Origin: Candidatus Bathyarchaeota archaeon
GTDB taxonomy: Archaea > Thermoproteota > Bathyarchaeia > TCS64
Assembly (NCBI GenBank): GCA_016783455.1
Contig: JADHWN010000015.1
Location: 1-45,640 of the forward strand
Direction of reading: 5' to 3'
DNA: 45,640 nucleotides
Of the stretch, positions 7,211 through 15,016 are shown piece after piece (the first letter of the stretch is position 1; every line of letters starts with the position of its first letter). The notes below the pieces were generated by a model, which ran no database searches, was not told the origin of the DNA, and worked only from the letters and a program-made list of their open reading frames with translations. Both the position numbers and the translations under genes were made by a program.

Positions 7211-7990
7211 TTAGTTGTTCGCTCCCTTGTAGGCCTCTACCTCTGCGCTGTAGACCAGGCCGAAGCCTCTGCGGTCCAGTATCTGTACCTTCTCGAAGCC
7301 GGCGTCCCTGATCTTCTGGAGATAGGTCTCCGCCTCGAGGGCTCCTGATACGCAGGCCGCCCATCCGTCGGGGTTCTCCTTGATCTCCTGGGGTAGTGGG
7401 CCATCTGTGACTATGTCTGAGACGGTTATCCTGCCGCCCGGCTTGAGGACCCTGTAGGCTTCCCTGAAGACCTTGTCCTTGTCGGGGGCGAGGTTGATTA
7501 CGCAGTTGCTGATTATGATGTCGACGGACTCGTCGTCGACGGGGAGCTCCTCGATGTCGCCCTTCCTGAACTCGACGTTCTTGAAGCCGAGTTCCTCGGC
7601 GTTCCTACGGGCCAGGGCCAGCATCTCTTCGGTCATGTCGACGCCTATAGCCTTGCCCGTTGGGCCGACCTTCCTGGCTGCTAGGAATACGTCGATTCCT
7701 CCTCCTGAGCCCAGGTCGAGGACGACCTCGCCCTCCTTGAGGCCTGCGATGGCCGTGGGGTTCCCGCAGCCGGCGGCGGCTCCTAGGGCGGTCTCGGGGA
7801 GGTCCTTTATCTCGTCGAGGGAGTATCCTATTCCCTGGACGTACGCTTCCTTGGAGACGGGTCCGCAGCAGCTCGCCGTGGAGGCTGTGCCGCAGTCGCA
7901 TCCGCATCCAGCGGACTGCTGGGCGTTCCTGGCCACCTCGGAGTACCGTTGCTTGACGTGTTCCTTTATTGATTCGCTCTTCTCTACCAT
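7211..7990 (-). CDS. arsM: Arsenite S-adenosylmethionine methyltransferase
   Basis: A 259-residue class I methyltransferase that converts arsenite to methylated, often volatile, arsenicals. The SAM-binding motif V-L-D-L-G-S-G-G-G lies at residues 90-98. The three cysteines that hold As(III) in known ArsM enzymes are present: C75 (G-C-G-N-P), C163 (S-N-C-V-I-N) and C213 (A-A-C-V-S-G). The N-terminus is exceptionally Cys-rich (C29, C31, C33, C41, C42), as in several relatives. It heads a two-gene leftward operon with the 87-residue Cys-rich protein, and is divergent from a PadR regulator across 73 bp that contains two matching operators. Expression is therefore probably induced by arsenic through that regulator. 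Confidence 0.92.
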   Translation of the reverse strand: MVEKSESIKEHVKQRYSEVARNAQQSAGCGCDCGTASTASCCGPVSKEAYVQGIGYSLDEIKDLPETALGAAAGCGNPTAIAGLKEGEVVLDLGSGGGIDVFLAARKVGPTGKAIGVDMTEEMLALARRNAEELGFKNVEFRKGDIEELPVDDESVDIIISNCVINLAPDKDKVFREAYRVLKPGGRITVSDIVTDGPLPQEIKENPDGWAACVSGALEAETYLQKIRDAGFEKVQILDRRGFGLVYSAEVEAYKGANN

Positions 7991-8002
7991 GTTTCCACCT
8001 TA

Positions 8003-8020
8003 TTATTGGACATCCAATAA
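8003..8020. promoter_or_regulatory. Operator 1 in the arsM-padR intergenic region
   Basis: TTATTGGACATCCAATAA: 8-bp inverted arms around CA. Its centre is near the predicted transcription start of arsM (about 25 bp left of the shared TATA-like TTTAAA). It matches operator 2 at 16 of 17 positions over TATTGGxCATCCAATAA. Confidence 0.75.
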
Positions 8021-8035
8021 CTGTCTGTGGAAGCA

Positions 8036-8041
8036 TTTAAA
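8036..8041. promoter_or_regulatory. Shared bidirectional TATA-like element
   Basis: TTTAAA is itself palindromic and lies midway between the two operators. It is 28 bp before the padR ATG (8064), fitting a leaderless padR message, and about 46 bp before the arsM start, allowing a short leader. One element could serve both genes, or two overlapping promoters could. Confidence 0.5.
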
Positions 8042-8043
8042 TG

Positions 8044-8060
8044 TATTGGTCATCCAATAA
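8044..8060. promoter_or_regulatory. Operator 2 in the arsM-padR intergenic region
   Basis: TATTGGTCATCCAATAA, with 6-bp inverted arms TATTGG / CCAATA around TCAT. It starts exactly 40 bp after the matching part of operator 1 and lies between the TATA-like element and the padR start, where it would block initiation. Negative autoregulation of padR is the simple reading. Confidence 0.75.
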
Positions 8061-8063
8061 TAG

Positions 8064-8405
8064 ATGATGTCTGACTGCTGCGAGAATCTCCCGCCCGACT
8101 GCTGCGACATGAGGGGCATGCTGTCGTTCATGATGCTCTGGCTTCTGTTGAAGCGGGACATGTACGGCCAGGAGATGGCCGAGGAGATGGGGAGGCGGAG
8201 GGGCTCTAAGCCTAATCCGGGGACGCTGTATCCCGCGCTGAGTGACCTGGAGGCGAAGGGGCTGGTCACGTCTCGCCAGGAGGGGCGGAGACGGGTCTAC
8301 AGCCTCACCGAGGAGGGGAGGGCGGGCGCAGTAGAGGCATGCGAGTACTTCTGCAGGGCATACGCGGACATCTTCGCCGAGTTCCAGCCCGGGCTCGAGG
8401 CTTAG
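8064..8405 (+). CDS. PadR-family repressor with N-terminal cysteine pairs (likely arsenic sensor)
   Basis: A 113-residue winged-helix protein of the PadR family: residues 18-85 hold the helix-turn-helix and wing (G-T-L-Y-P-A-L-S-D-L-E-A-K-G-L is the recognition region, R-R-R-V-Y-S-L-T the wing), and the rest is a dimerisation helix. Unusual is the N-terminal extension with two adjacent cysteine pairs, C5-C6 and C13-C14, plus C93 and C97 in the C-terminal helix. ArsR-type repressors sense As(III) with such vicinal thiols, so this PadR protein probably does the same by an independently evolved site. It is divergent from arsM with twin operators between. Either ATG at 8064 or 8067 could start it, probably leaderless. 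Arsenic as the ligand is inferred, not shown. Confidence 0.85.
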   Translation: MMSDCCENLPPDCCDMRGMLSFMMLWLLLKRDMYGQEMAEEMGRRRGSKPNPGTLYPALSDLEAKGLVTSRQEGRRRVYSLTEEGRAGAVEACEYFCRAYADIFAEFQPGLEA

Positions 8406-8451
8406 GGCTTCGAAGAAGTCTTTTCAGCGCATACAGGTATTGGTAGTGGGT

Positions 8452-8571
8452 ATGAGCTCGAGGACCGTGCGCTGTCCGGGGTGCAGCTACGCCGCCAGCA
8501 TCAGGTTGAGGACCGGGAAAAACGAGCTCAGGTGCCCAAAGTGTGGCAGGGAGTTCACGGTCTGGGGTTGA
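8452..8571 (+). CDS. Mini zinc-ribbon protein (39 aa)
   Basis: A short gene from the ATG at 8452 encoding 39 residues with C8-P-G-C11 and C28-P-K-C31, the layout of a zinc ribbon, between basic strands (S-I-R-L-R-T-G-K). The product ends F-T-V-W-G. A GTGGGT stretch lies directly before the start. It follows padR by 46 bp on the same strand, so it may belong to the same message, but such mini ribbons are widespread in archaea and a link to arsenic is not shown. Confidence 0.65.
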   Translation: MSSRTVRCPGCSYAASIRLRTGKNELRCPKCGREFTVWG

Positions 8572-8583
8572 TCGGGGTCTCGG

Positions 8584-10116
8584 CTAGGATTCGCTCATCG
8601 CCCTGAATACGGGTTCGTTGGCTTCGAGGCTCTTCTTGTAGATGGTGTACATCTTCTCGTATTTCTTGGAGTTATGGGAGTTAGGCTGGGTGGGTATCTT
8701 CTGTTTGATCCACTGGTCGATGACTGTGTGGTCCTTGATGGTGCCGGTGCCGAGTCCTGCGAGGATGGCGTCTCCGAGGGGTGCTCCCTGAGCGTCGGGG
8801 ATGTAGCTCATGGCTACTCCGGTGACGTCTGCGATTATCTGTCTCCAGAGGGGTGATCTGGCGCCTCCGTCGACGAGGGTGGCCCTGTTGATGGTGACCC
8901 CAGCCTCCCAAGCTGCCTCAAGGCTGTAGCGCATGGCGTAGGCGACGCCCTCCAGGATGGCCCTGAATATGTGGGCTCGAGTGTGGGTGACTCCTAGGCC
9001 GAGGAGGCCGCCTCTGAGGTGTTCGTCCCAGTAGGGGGCGCGTTCGCCGATCATGAGGTGGGGGAGGAATAGGAGGCCGTCGCTGCCTGGTGGGATGGAG
9101 TCGGCGGATTCGTCGAGGAGCTTGTAGGCGTCTACGCCCGTCTCCTGGGACTTGACGACCTCCTGGGCTCCCAGCTGGTCCCTGAACCATCTGACGCCGT
9201 ATCCGGCGGTGGCGATGCCGGTGAAGCTGTACGTGTAGTGGCGTCCGTTGACGACGTAGGGGTAGTTGATCATCCGGGGTGAGAGGCGGGGGGTGTGGCT
9301 GATGACGCCGTTGCACATGGAGGTGCCGAGCATGGAGGCGAGGTCGCCGTCCTGGATGGCTCCACCGGCGAGGGCGCTGACGGGGGCGTCGATGCCTCCT
9401 GCGCAGATGGGTGTGCCCTTCCTGAGGCCGGTGAGTTTGGAACCCTCCTGGGTGACCTCTCCGACGATCTCCTCGGAGCTGTGGATCCTCTCGGGGAATA
9501 GGGTCCGGGGGATGCCGAGCTGCTCCATGAGCTCGGGGGACCAGTCTCGTCTGTGGATGTCGAATATGCCGCCGTAGTTTCCTGCGCTGGAGTAGTCGAC
9601 GCTCTCCATGCCGGTGATGGTGCGGATGACGTAGGCGTTGGGTGTCTCGAATCTGTGGAGCTTGGCCCAGTTGTCGGGTTCGTTCTCCTTTATCCAGAGC
9701 ATTTTGGTGTAGCCGTAGTAGGGGTCGATGACGTTTCCGGTTATGGCGTAGAGGTGGTCGACGCCGACGTTGTCCCGGAGCCGCTGGCATTGTTTGGTGG
9801 CTCTCCTGTCGGCCCAGATAATGCAGGGGCGGAGGGGTTTCATGCTGGTGTCGAGGGGGATGCCGCTCCCCCCGTAGAGGGCGCTGATGGAGGCCCCGGC
9901 GATGTCCGCGGGGTCGACCTTGGACCTCTTGACGGCCTCCTTGATGGTCGCGTAGGTGGCCTCTGCCCAGACGTCGGGCCACTGCTCGGCCCAGCCCTGC
10001 TGGGGGTTGAGGACGCCGTACTCCCGGTATGTGGAGGCCTTGATGTTCCCCTGGGTGTCGGTGATGACCGTCTTGGTGCCGAGGGTTCCGATGTCAGTGC
10101 CCACGAGGTAGGTCAT
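8584..10116 (-). CDS. FGGY-family carbohydrate kinase (xylulokinase-like)
   Basis: A 510-residue sugar kinase of the FGGY family, which phosphorylates pentuloses, gluconate, glycerol and similar substrates with ATP. The first phosphate-binding motif V-G-T-D-I-G-T-L-G-T-K is at residues 5-15, the FGGY signature 1 region Y-T-K-M-L-W-I-K-E-N-E-P follows in the first domain, and the adenosine-binding G-G-A-R-S-P-L-W is near the C-terminus. The pattern is closest to xylulokinases, yet the sugar cannot be fixed from sequence. I start at M-T-Y-L-V-G (10116); ATGs at 10140 and 10182 are in frame but add residues outside the fold. It stands alone; the FucI-like isomerase and glycosidases of the window could supply its substrate. 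Confidence 0.85.
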   Translation of the reverse strand: MTYLVGTDIGTLGTKTVITDTQGNIKASTYREYGVLNPQQGWAEQWPDVWAEATYATIKEAVKRSKVDPADIAGASISALYGGSGIPLDTSMKPLRPCIIWADRRATKQCQRLRDNVGVDHLYAITGNVIDPYYGYTKMLWIKENEPDNWAKLHRFETPNAYVIRTITGMESVDYSSAGNYGGIFDIHRRDWSPELMEQLGIPRTLFPERIHSSEEIVGEVTQEGSKLTGLRKGTPICAGGIDAPVSALAGGAIQDGDLASMLGTSMCNGVISHTPRLSPRMINYPYVVNGRHYTYSFTGIATAGYGVRWFRDQLGAQEVVKSQETGVDAYKLLDESADSIPPGSDGLLFLPHLMIGERAPYWDEHLRGGLLGLGVTHTRAHIFRAILEGVAYAMRYSLEAAWEAGVTINRATLVDGGARSPLWRQIIADVTGVAMSYIPDAQGAPLGDAILAGLGTGTIKDHTVIDQWIKQKIPTQPNSHNSKKYEKMYTIYKKSLEANEPVFRAMSES

Positions 10117-10585
10117 GGTGTTGATTTGTCTTGTACGCATATCTGTTTTTTGAGGGGGGTCCAGAGGGCTGTGGGTTTTCATGGTAGTTTTACTCTGTAT
10201 GGTCCGTGTTTTTGACTTGAATCGGATCAGGGAGGGGTCGTTTTCAGGGTCCTTTCACCGATTCAGTTATCCTTTACACCTGGACCCGTGACCCCCCCTC
10301 CCCCCCTAGTGTTCCGGGGAGGAGTTTTCAGCTTCCTTTTGCCGAAAGGGTGCGTGGAATCGCTCAGGTGGGTTATTTTTTCGTAGAAATTTGTAGAATA
10401 ATGTATTTTTTTCGTGTTGTCGATCTTATGTTCTCGTTTAATGATCGTTTTCCCCTCTTCATCCCAACTCTTTTCTTAAATTCCACCCTATACTAATCGA
10501 TGTCGTACGGTTGAGCTGGTTACCATCAGACCACGATCAGTCCACTCACATTGCTTAGCCTAACGATAGGCGCGCGCGCCTGTTT
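10117..10585. other. Long intergenic region upstream of the sugar kinase
   Basis: No convincing gene lies in these 469 bp. There is a polypyrimidine run (C7-T-C7 at 10292-10306), AT-rich tracts at 10377-10415, an inverted repeat GCCTA/TAGGC at 10558-10571 and a 14-bp perfect palindrome AGGCGCGCGCGCCT at 10568-10581, right after the stop of the amidohydrolase gene. The palindromes are short and no T-tract follows them on the coding strand, so a terminator role is uncertain. The kinase promoter presumably lies at 10120-10250, but I see no clear TATA box. Confidence 0.4.
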
Positions 10586-11503
10586 CTAAGGCTTGAAGCC
10601 CGTCAACCTGAGGATGTTGCCTCTGAAAACCTTCCCGATGCCCTCCACGTCGATGAGAGGGTCCTCCTCCTCAGACAGTTCCTTCAGCGCCCGGTACTGG
10701 GCCTCCAGGACGTTGATGCGCCAACCCCTGGGGAAGAAGGTGCTGTCCGTCCCGAACAGTGTCTTCTCGGGCCCCCCTGCGGTCAGCGCCTGCCTGAAGA
10801 TGGTCTTCAGGTCAAGGGGGTGCGACTGGTACTTCATCCAGCTGTTGCTGCCGCTGCTGTCCATGTAGACGTTGTCGGCCTGGTACTGCATCATCAATGT
10901 CTCCCGGAAGTAGCCTGCCCCGAAGTGGGCGATAACGAAGTTCACATCAGGGAAGTCACGGGCGGGGATCTGGATGTCTATAGGGTTCCCACTCCGGAGG
11001 TCGGCCTGCCCTCCTATGGTTATCCCGAAGTGGAGGAAGACAAGCATCCCCCGCTCCTTCGCAGCCTCGTATACCGGGTAGCAGGGCTCATCGTAGACTC
11101 TGAGGTCCCTCCAGCTCGACGGGTAAAGCTTGATGCCATAGAAGCCGTCCCCCGCCGCCCTGTCAACCCTCTCGGCCGCGTCCGGGTCCCTGGGGTTGAT
11201 GTTGTGGTAGCCCAGGAACCTCCCCGGGAACCGGTCCCTCGCATCCAGGAACTCGTCATAGGCGTCGTTCCCCACCATCACCCCCATCGCCTCCACACCG
11301 TGCCTATCAAGCTCGTCCACCCACCTCTGGGCGACGTCCATGCCCTCGTCGGGGAGCTCGATGCTCGTCATGTCCGTGCGGGTCTTGGTGCGGTTGGTGA
11401 AGCTCTCCATGGTCCGACCCCTCTGGAGCCAGGACCTCAGGGTGTTGGTGCTGAAGTAGTGGCTGTGGGCGTCCACCACTGGAATACCGACATTGCTGTC
11501 CAT
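10586..11503 (-). CDS. Amidohydrolase family 2 metal-dependent hydrolase/decarboxylase
   Basis: A 305-residue TIM-barrel protein of the amidohydrolase-2 group, which includes hydrolases and non-oxidative decarboxylases such as ACMSD. Visible metal-site candidates are H13-S-H15 after the first strand, H157 (F-L-H-F-G), H192 (I-A-H-F-G) and D252 (F-G-T-D-S). K124 lies on a barrel strand but this group usually does not need a carboxylated lysine. No signal peptide. The substrate is not readable; many relatives open lactone, amide or carboxylate groups. It lies alone, divergent from the TIGR00300 gene. Confidence 0.82.
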   Translation of the reverse strand: MDSNVGIPVVDAHSHYFSTNTLRSWLQRGRTMESFTNRTKTRTDMTSIELPDEGMDVAQRWVDELDRHGVEAMGVMVGNDAYDEFLDARDRFPGRFLGYHNINPRDPDAAERVDRAAGDGFYGIKLYPSSWRDLRVYDEPCYPVYEAAKERGMLVFLHFGITIGGQADLRSGNPIDIQIPARDFPDVNFVIAHFGAGYFRETLMMQYQADNVYMDSSGSNSWMKYQSHPLDLKTIFRQALTAGGPEKTLFGTDSTFFPRGWRINVLEAQYRALKELSEEEDPLIDVEGIGKVFRGNILRLTGFKP

Positions 11504-11694
11504 TTCTATCGATAAGGTTGTACGGCGGAATTAAAGAGTCGCGATGGACCTCAACGGAAATCTTTTATGAGACCCTCCAGCCCAGATAGTAGGTCAGTGG
11601 TGAAAAATGGCACGGGATAGTTTTCCGAGAACCCACTAAGAACGCAGAGACCTTTTCCCAGATTATAGAAGTCGAGGGCCACCTCATCGACTCC

Positions 11695-12870
11695 ATGATC
11701 CTCACGAAGATCCTAGATGGCATCATGGACAAGCAGGGAGACTTTGAGATCCTCGAGTTCATCGTAGGGAAGAGGAAGGACGATCAGAGCCACGCGAGGC
11801 TGCAGGTCATCGGCGAGAGCCTGGAGCACCTGAACACAATCCTGCGTGAGCTCTTCCGCCTGGGGGCCACCGTCCCTGAGACGCCCGAGGTCAGCTACAC
11901 ACCGGCGCCCCGGGACATGGTACTCCCTGACGACTTCTACTCGACCACCCACCACTCCACGTCGGTATACATGGGCGGGGAGTGGGTGGAGGTCAAGGGG
12001 CTGATGATGGACAAGCAGATAGTCGTCGACCCCGAGGAGGGGAGGGCCCACTGCAAGCCCATCAGGCTCGTGAAGGCTGGCGACCTGGTCGTGACGGGGG
12101 AGAAGGGGATCCGCATCAGGCTCCCGGAAAGACCCAGGGAGGGGGTGGGCACGTTCGAGTTCATGACCAGCGACGTCTCCCCAGAGAAGCCCGCCGCACT
12201 CATAATCAAGAAGATCGCTGAGGACCTCCACAGGACAGCAGAGGAGGGAGGCAAAATAGTCGTCGTGGCCGGCCCAGCCGTGGTCCACACGGGGGGCAGC
12301 CCCAGCCTAGCAAGGTTGATAGAACTCGGCTACGTAGACGCCGTACTTTCAGGGAACGCGCTGGCGGTACACGACGTCGAGTACGCCCTCTTCGGGACAA
12401 GCCTCGGTGTTGAGCTGGGAGAGGGAGCTACCACGAACGGTTACAGGAACCACATCTCCGCCATCAACGAGGTGAACAAGGCTGGGTCCCTGAGGGCACT
12501 GATCGAGGGCGGGAGGCTGAAGGAGGGGATCTTCTACCAGCTCATCAAGCGGGACGTGCCCTTCGCGCTGGCCAGCTCCATCCGCGACGACGGGCCGATA
12601 ACCGAGGTGATACAGAGCTCCGTGGAGGCCCAGACACGTTACATGGAGCTCGTGGAGGGGGCCGACTTCGTCATAATGCTGGCGTCGACGCTCCACTCCA
12701 TCGCCGTCGGTAACATGCTCACATCCCAGGTGAAGATCGTCTGCGTGGACATCAACCCGGCAGTGGTGACAAAGCTCATCGACAGGGGGACGAGCCAAGC
12801 AGTCGGCATCGTGACCGACGTCGGCACATTCCTCCCGCTGCTGGTCAGCGAGCTCGAGAAGAACCCGTGA
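11695..12870 (+). CDS. TIGR00300 / LOR-SDH-domain protein (archaeal ornithine cyclodeaminase type)
   Basis: A 391-residue protein of the TIGR00300 group, whose archaeal members and the C-terminal part of cyanobacterial AgrE have been linked to NAD-dependent conversion of ornithine to proline. An N-terminal ACT-like alpha/beta part (about 15-50), a middle domain around the T-T-H-H-S-T motif and a Rossmann-type part starting V-V-V-A-G-P-A-V-V-H-T-G-G are visible. The ATG at 11695 is probably not the true start: the codons just upstream read E-V-E-G-H-L-I-D-S, which belongs to the conserved N-terminus of this family, but lack any start. An ATG at 11607 preceded by GGTGA would join that frame if one G of GGG at 11614-11616 were removed. 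So the gene is frameshifted at its start, or the assembly has one extra base. Confidence 0.8.
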   Translation: MILTKILDGIMDKQGDFEILEFIVGKRKDDQSHARLQVIGESLEHLNTILRELFRLGATVPETPEVSYTPAPRDMVLPDDFYSTTHHSTSVYMGGEWVEVKGLMMDKQIVVDPEEGRAHCKPIRLVKAGDLVVTGEKGIRIRLPERPREGVGTFEFMTSDVSPEKPAALIIKKIAEDLHRTAEEGGKIVVVAGPAVVHTGGSPSLARLIELGYVDAVLSGNALAVHDVEYALFGTSLGVELGEGATTNGYRNHISAINEVNKAGSLRALIEGGRLKEGIFYQLIKRDVPFALASSIRDDGPITEVIQSSVEAQTRYMELVEGADFVIMLASTLHSIAVGNMLTSQVKIVCVDINPAVVTKLIDRGTSQAVGIVTDVGTFLPLLVSELEKNP

Positions 12871-12883
12871 TACGCGCCCCCTG

Positions 12884-12905
12884 ACGAGTCTCTGTGACTC
12901 GTTTT
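12884..12905 (+). terminator. Hairpin with T-tract after the TIGR00300 gene
   Basis: ACGAGTC (12884-12890), a 5-nt loop and GACTCGT (12896-12902) form a perfect 7-bp stem followed directly by TTTT and CC. It starts 13 nt after the stop codon. The layout is like a bacterial intrinsic terminator; in archaea the T-tract alone could act. Confidence 0.6.
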
Positions 12906-12946
12906 CCTCCCTTTCTGCATATGTGTGCTCTCGATGCACTCGAACG

Positions 12947-12955
12947 TTTTATATT
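12947..12955 (+). promoter_or_regulatory. Promoter and ribosome site of the MFS gene
   Basis: TTTTATATT lies 45-53 bp before the GTG start at 13000. A ribosome site GAGGT at 12986-12990 is 9 nt before the GTG, which decides that start. Confidence 0.55.
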
Positions 12956-12999
12956 GATGTGGTCATCTGTGGTGGAGGTCTTCCAGAGGTTTTGAAAAA

Positions 13000-14274
13000 G
13001 TGTCGGATAGCTATGTCAAGGTCTTCAAGGACGTCATCTCCAACAAGAACATACTCACCATCGCGATCACGACGTCCCTTATCTCCCTCGCGGACTCAGC
13101 GTATCGCCCGTACTGGAGTGCCTACCTTAAGGATGTCCTCTTCGCTGACACCGTGGTCATAGGGCTTCTGTCCACTATCGCCTCGTCGGAGCGGCTCCTG
13201 TTCCAGCTGCCGGGGGGGATCCTGGCAGACAGGTTCGGGAGGCGGAAGATAATCGTCTACGGGACTGCCCTGAGGATTCTGCCCCCCATCATCTACCTCT
13301 TGGCCAGGCACTGGACCCACACGATCCCCGCGCTTCTCATCAGCGGTGCCGCCAGCATCTACATGCCGGCGTTCAACGCCATTATTGCCGACTCCCTCCC
13401 CAGTGAGCAGCGGGGCGCAGGATACGGGGCCTACCGCATGATCACCTCCACCCCCCAGATGGTCTCCCCCCTCATCGGAGGGCTCGTCATGGACTGGATG
13501 GGATACGAGCAAGGGATCAGGATATTCATGGTCCTCTCATTCTTCATCAGCGTCCTGGTGACGTGGTACCGGTCGAAGATGCTCAACGAGACATTATTAT
13601 TCGAGGACAAGCCCGGCTCCAGCGAGAGGCGGAGGGTCGGCATCAAGGAGAGCCTTAAATCGGTCTTCACCATGTCCCGGAGCGTCAAGGCGATGGTCCT
13701 CGTGGCCTTCCTCGGCAGCTTCGGCACACGCATGGTGATGGACTTCCTGAGCCTCTACGCCCTCAAGGTCCTCAACTTCTCCAACACACAGCTGGGCCTA
13801 GTGAGCACCACGGGCGGGATAATCGCCCTGGTCCTCTCCATGCCCGGCGGGATGCTCTCCGACAGGTTCGGACGGAAGCCCATGATACTGGTCTCAAGGA
13901 TCGTCAGCCCCCTGAGCTTCCTGGGAGTCACCCAGATCTCCACGTTCACCCACTACTACGCAATCCAGGTGGTCAACGGCATCGGCAACGCCCTGGGCGG
14001 CGGAGGCATGTACGCCGGGGGACCCGCTTGGAACGCCCTCCTCGCCGAGCTTGTTCCCAGGGATCAGCTGGCCACCACCATGGGAGCCATTGGCACAGTA
14101 TCTGGGCTCATGGCGATACCCTCCCCCATCATAGGAGGCTGGATGTGGGACGAGTACAGCCCTAAGCTGCCGTTCTACTTCGCCGTGGTCTTCGGGCTCG
14201 CGAGTGCCGTCATATTCGCCGTCGGGGTTCAGGAGCCTCGAAGATCTAAGCCACCCGATACCGGGGGCGCCTGA
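13000..14274 (+). CDS. Major facilitator superfamily transporter
   Basis: A 424-residue membrane protein with about 12 hydrophobic helices in two halves. The MFS loop 2-3 motif appears in both: G-G-I-L-A-D-R-F-G-R-R-K in the first half and G-G-M-L-S-D-R-F-G-R-K-P in the second, which makes the assignment firm. The central loop between the halves is charged. Relatives with this look are often drug or metabolite exporters, but the substrate cannot be told. The start is GTG with a good GAGGT site. It is followed 78 bp later by a nitroreductase gene on the same strand. Confidence 0.88.
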   Translation: MSDSYVKVFKDVISNKNILTIAITTSLISLADSAYRPYWSAYLKDVLFADTVVIGLLSTIASSERLLFQLPGGILADRFGRRKIIVYGTALRILPPIIYLLARHWTHTIPALLISGAASIYMPAFNAIIADSLPSEQRGAGYGAYRMITSTPQMVSPLIGGLVMDWMGYEQGIRIFMVLSFFISVLVTWYRSKMLNETLLFEDKPGSSERRRVGIKESLKSVFTMSRSVKAMVLVAFLGSFGTRMVMDFLSLYALKVLNFSNTQLGLVSTTGGIIALVLSMPGGMLSDRFGRKPMILVSRIVSPLSFLGVTQISTFTHYYAIQVVNGIGNALGGGGMYAGGPAWNALLAELVPRDQLATTMGAIGTVSGLMAIPSPIIGGWMWDEYSPKLPFYFAVVFGLASAVIFAVGVQEPRRSKPPDTGGA

Positions 14275-14352
14275 CACCAACTTCTTTGCAACCATCCCCG
14301 GAGCATCGAAGGACAAACATTAATCCGTCCCTGGGGCAGAGAAGCATCTGAT

Positions 14353-14859
14353 ATGGAAGCAATCCAAGCCATAATGAGCAGGAGAAGCATCCGGAAGTAC
14401 ACACCCGAGGACGTATCCCCGGAGCACGAGAGGCAGCTCCTGGAGGCGGCCATGGCAGCGCCCAGCGCCCACAACCGCCAGCCCTGGCACTTCATAGTCA
14501 TCAGGGACCGGGAGACCCTCGACGGCATACCCGAGTTCCACGGCTACAGCAAGATGCTCAAGGAGGCCCCCCTCGCCATCGTCGTCTGCGGGGACACAGA
14601 GGTACAGACCACTGACTTCTGGATCCACGACTGCTCCGCCGCGACGGAGAACATCCTAATAGCCGCCAACGCCCTGGGGCTCGGAGCCGTCTGGCTCGGG
14701 GTCCACCCCGGCAAGGAGGTCATTGAGAACACGAGGAAGCACCTGGGCATCCCCGACCACGTGGTTCCCCTGGGGATAGTCTCTATAGGGCACCCGGCCG
14801 CGGAGAAGCCACCAGGGGACAGGTACAACGAGGAGAGAGTCCACAGGGACAAGTGGTGA
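14353..14859 (+). CDS. Nitroreductase-family FMN oxidoreductase
   Basis: A 168-residue flavoprotein of the nitroreductase fold, which transfers hydride from NAD(P)H through FMN to nitro compounds, quinones or similar acceptors. The FMN phosphate-binding R-R-S-I-R-K-Y (residues 10-16), the A-P-S-A-H-N-R-Q-P-W loop (36-45) and the later G-L-G-A-V-W-L-G segment are typical. It is of the short archaeal/clostridial type. The physiological acceptor is unknown. It may be transcribed with the upstream MFS exporter. Confidence 0.88.
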   Translation: MEAIQAIMSRRSIRKYTPEDVSPEHERQLLEAAMAAPSAHNRQPWHFIVIRDRETLDGIPEFHGYSKMLKEAPLAIVVCGDTEVQTTDFWIHDCSAATENILIAANALGLGAVWLGVHPGKEVIENTRKHLGIPDHVVPLGIVSIGHPAAEKPPGDRYNEERVHRDKW

Positions 14860-15016
14860 CGACGCGGAGGACGTTCACCAACCCTCTCATAATATCGTGT
14901 TCGGTGGCTTGCCTTCCTTTTTACACGTTCTGGAGAACATTGGTCCATAAATCTGATATATGCGCCCCGCAAAGCCCCTCCATTCCCTTAAAGGATACGG
15001 TGTGGTAACTGTGCAT

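Noticed and set aside
8918-9982. A 354-codon open frame on the minus strand inside the sugar kinase gene
   Set aside because: It is a different frame of the same strand as the FGGY kinase; its product is an Arg/His/Pro-rich low-complexity chain typical of out-of-frame reading of GC-rich genes, while the kinase frame has all family motifs.
10554-10563. A TTAGCCTAA word like half of the DtxR-type operator at 178-193
   Set aside because: It lies downstream of the amidohydrolase stop, far from any promoter, and lacks the second half-site.
10558-10581. Short palindromes (GCCTA/TAGGC and AGGCGCGCGCGCCT) as a terminator or replication origin element
   Set aside because: No T-tract follows on the coding strand, no repeats around them, no replication gene nearby.
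13000-14859. MFS exporter plus nitroreductase as a drug-resistance island
   Set aside because: Both families are common and the 78-bp gap is not evidence of joint function; no mobile element flanks them.
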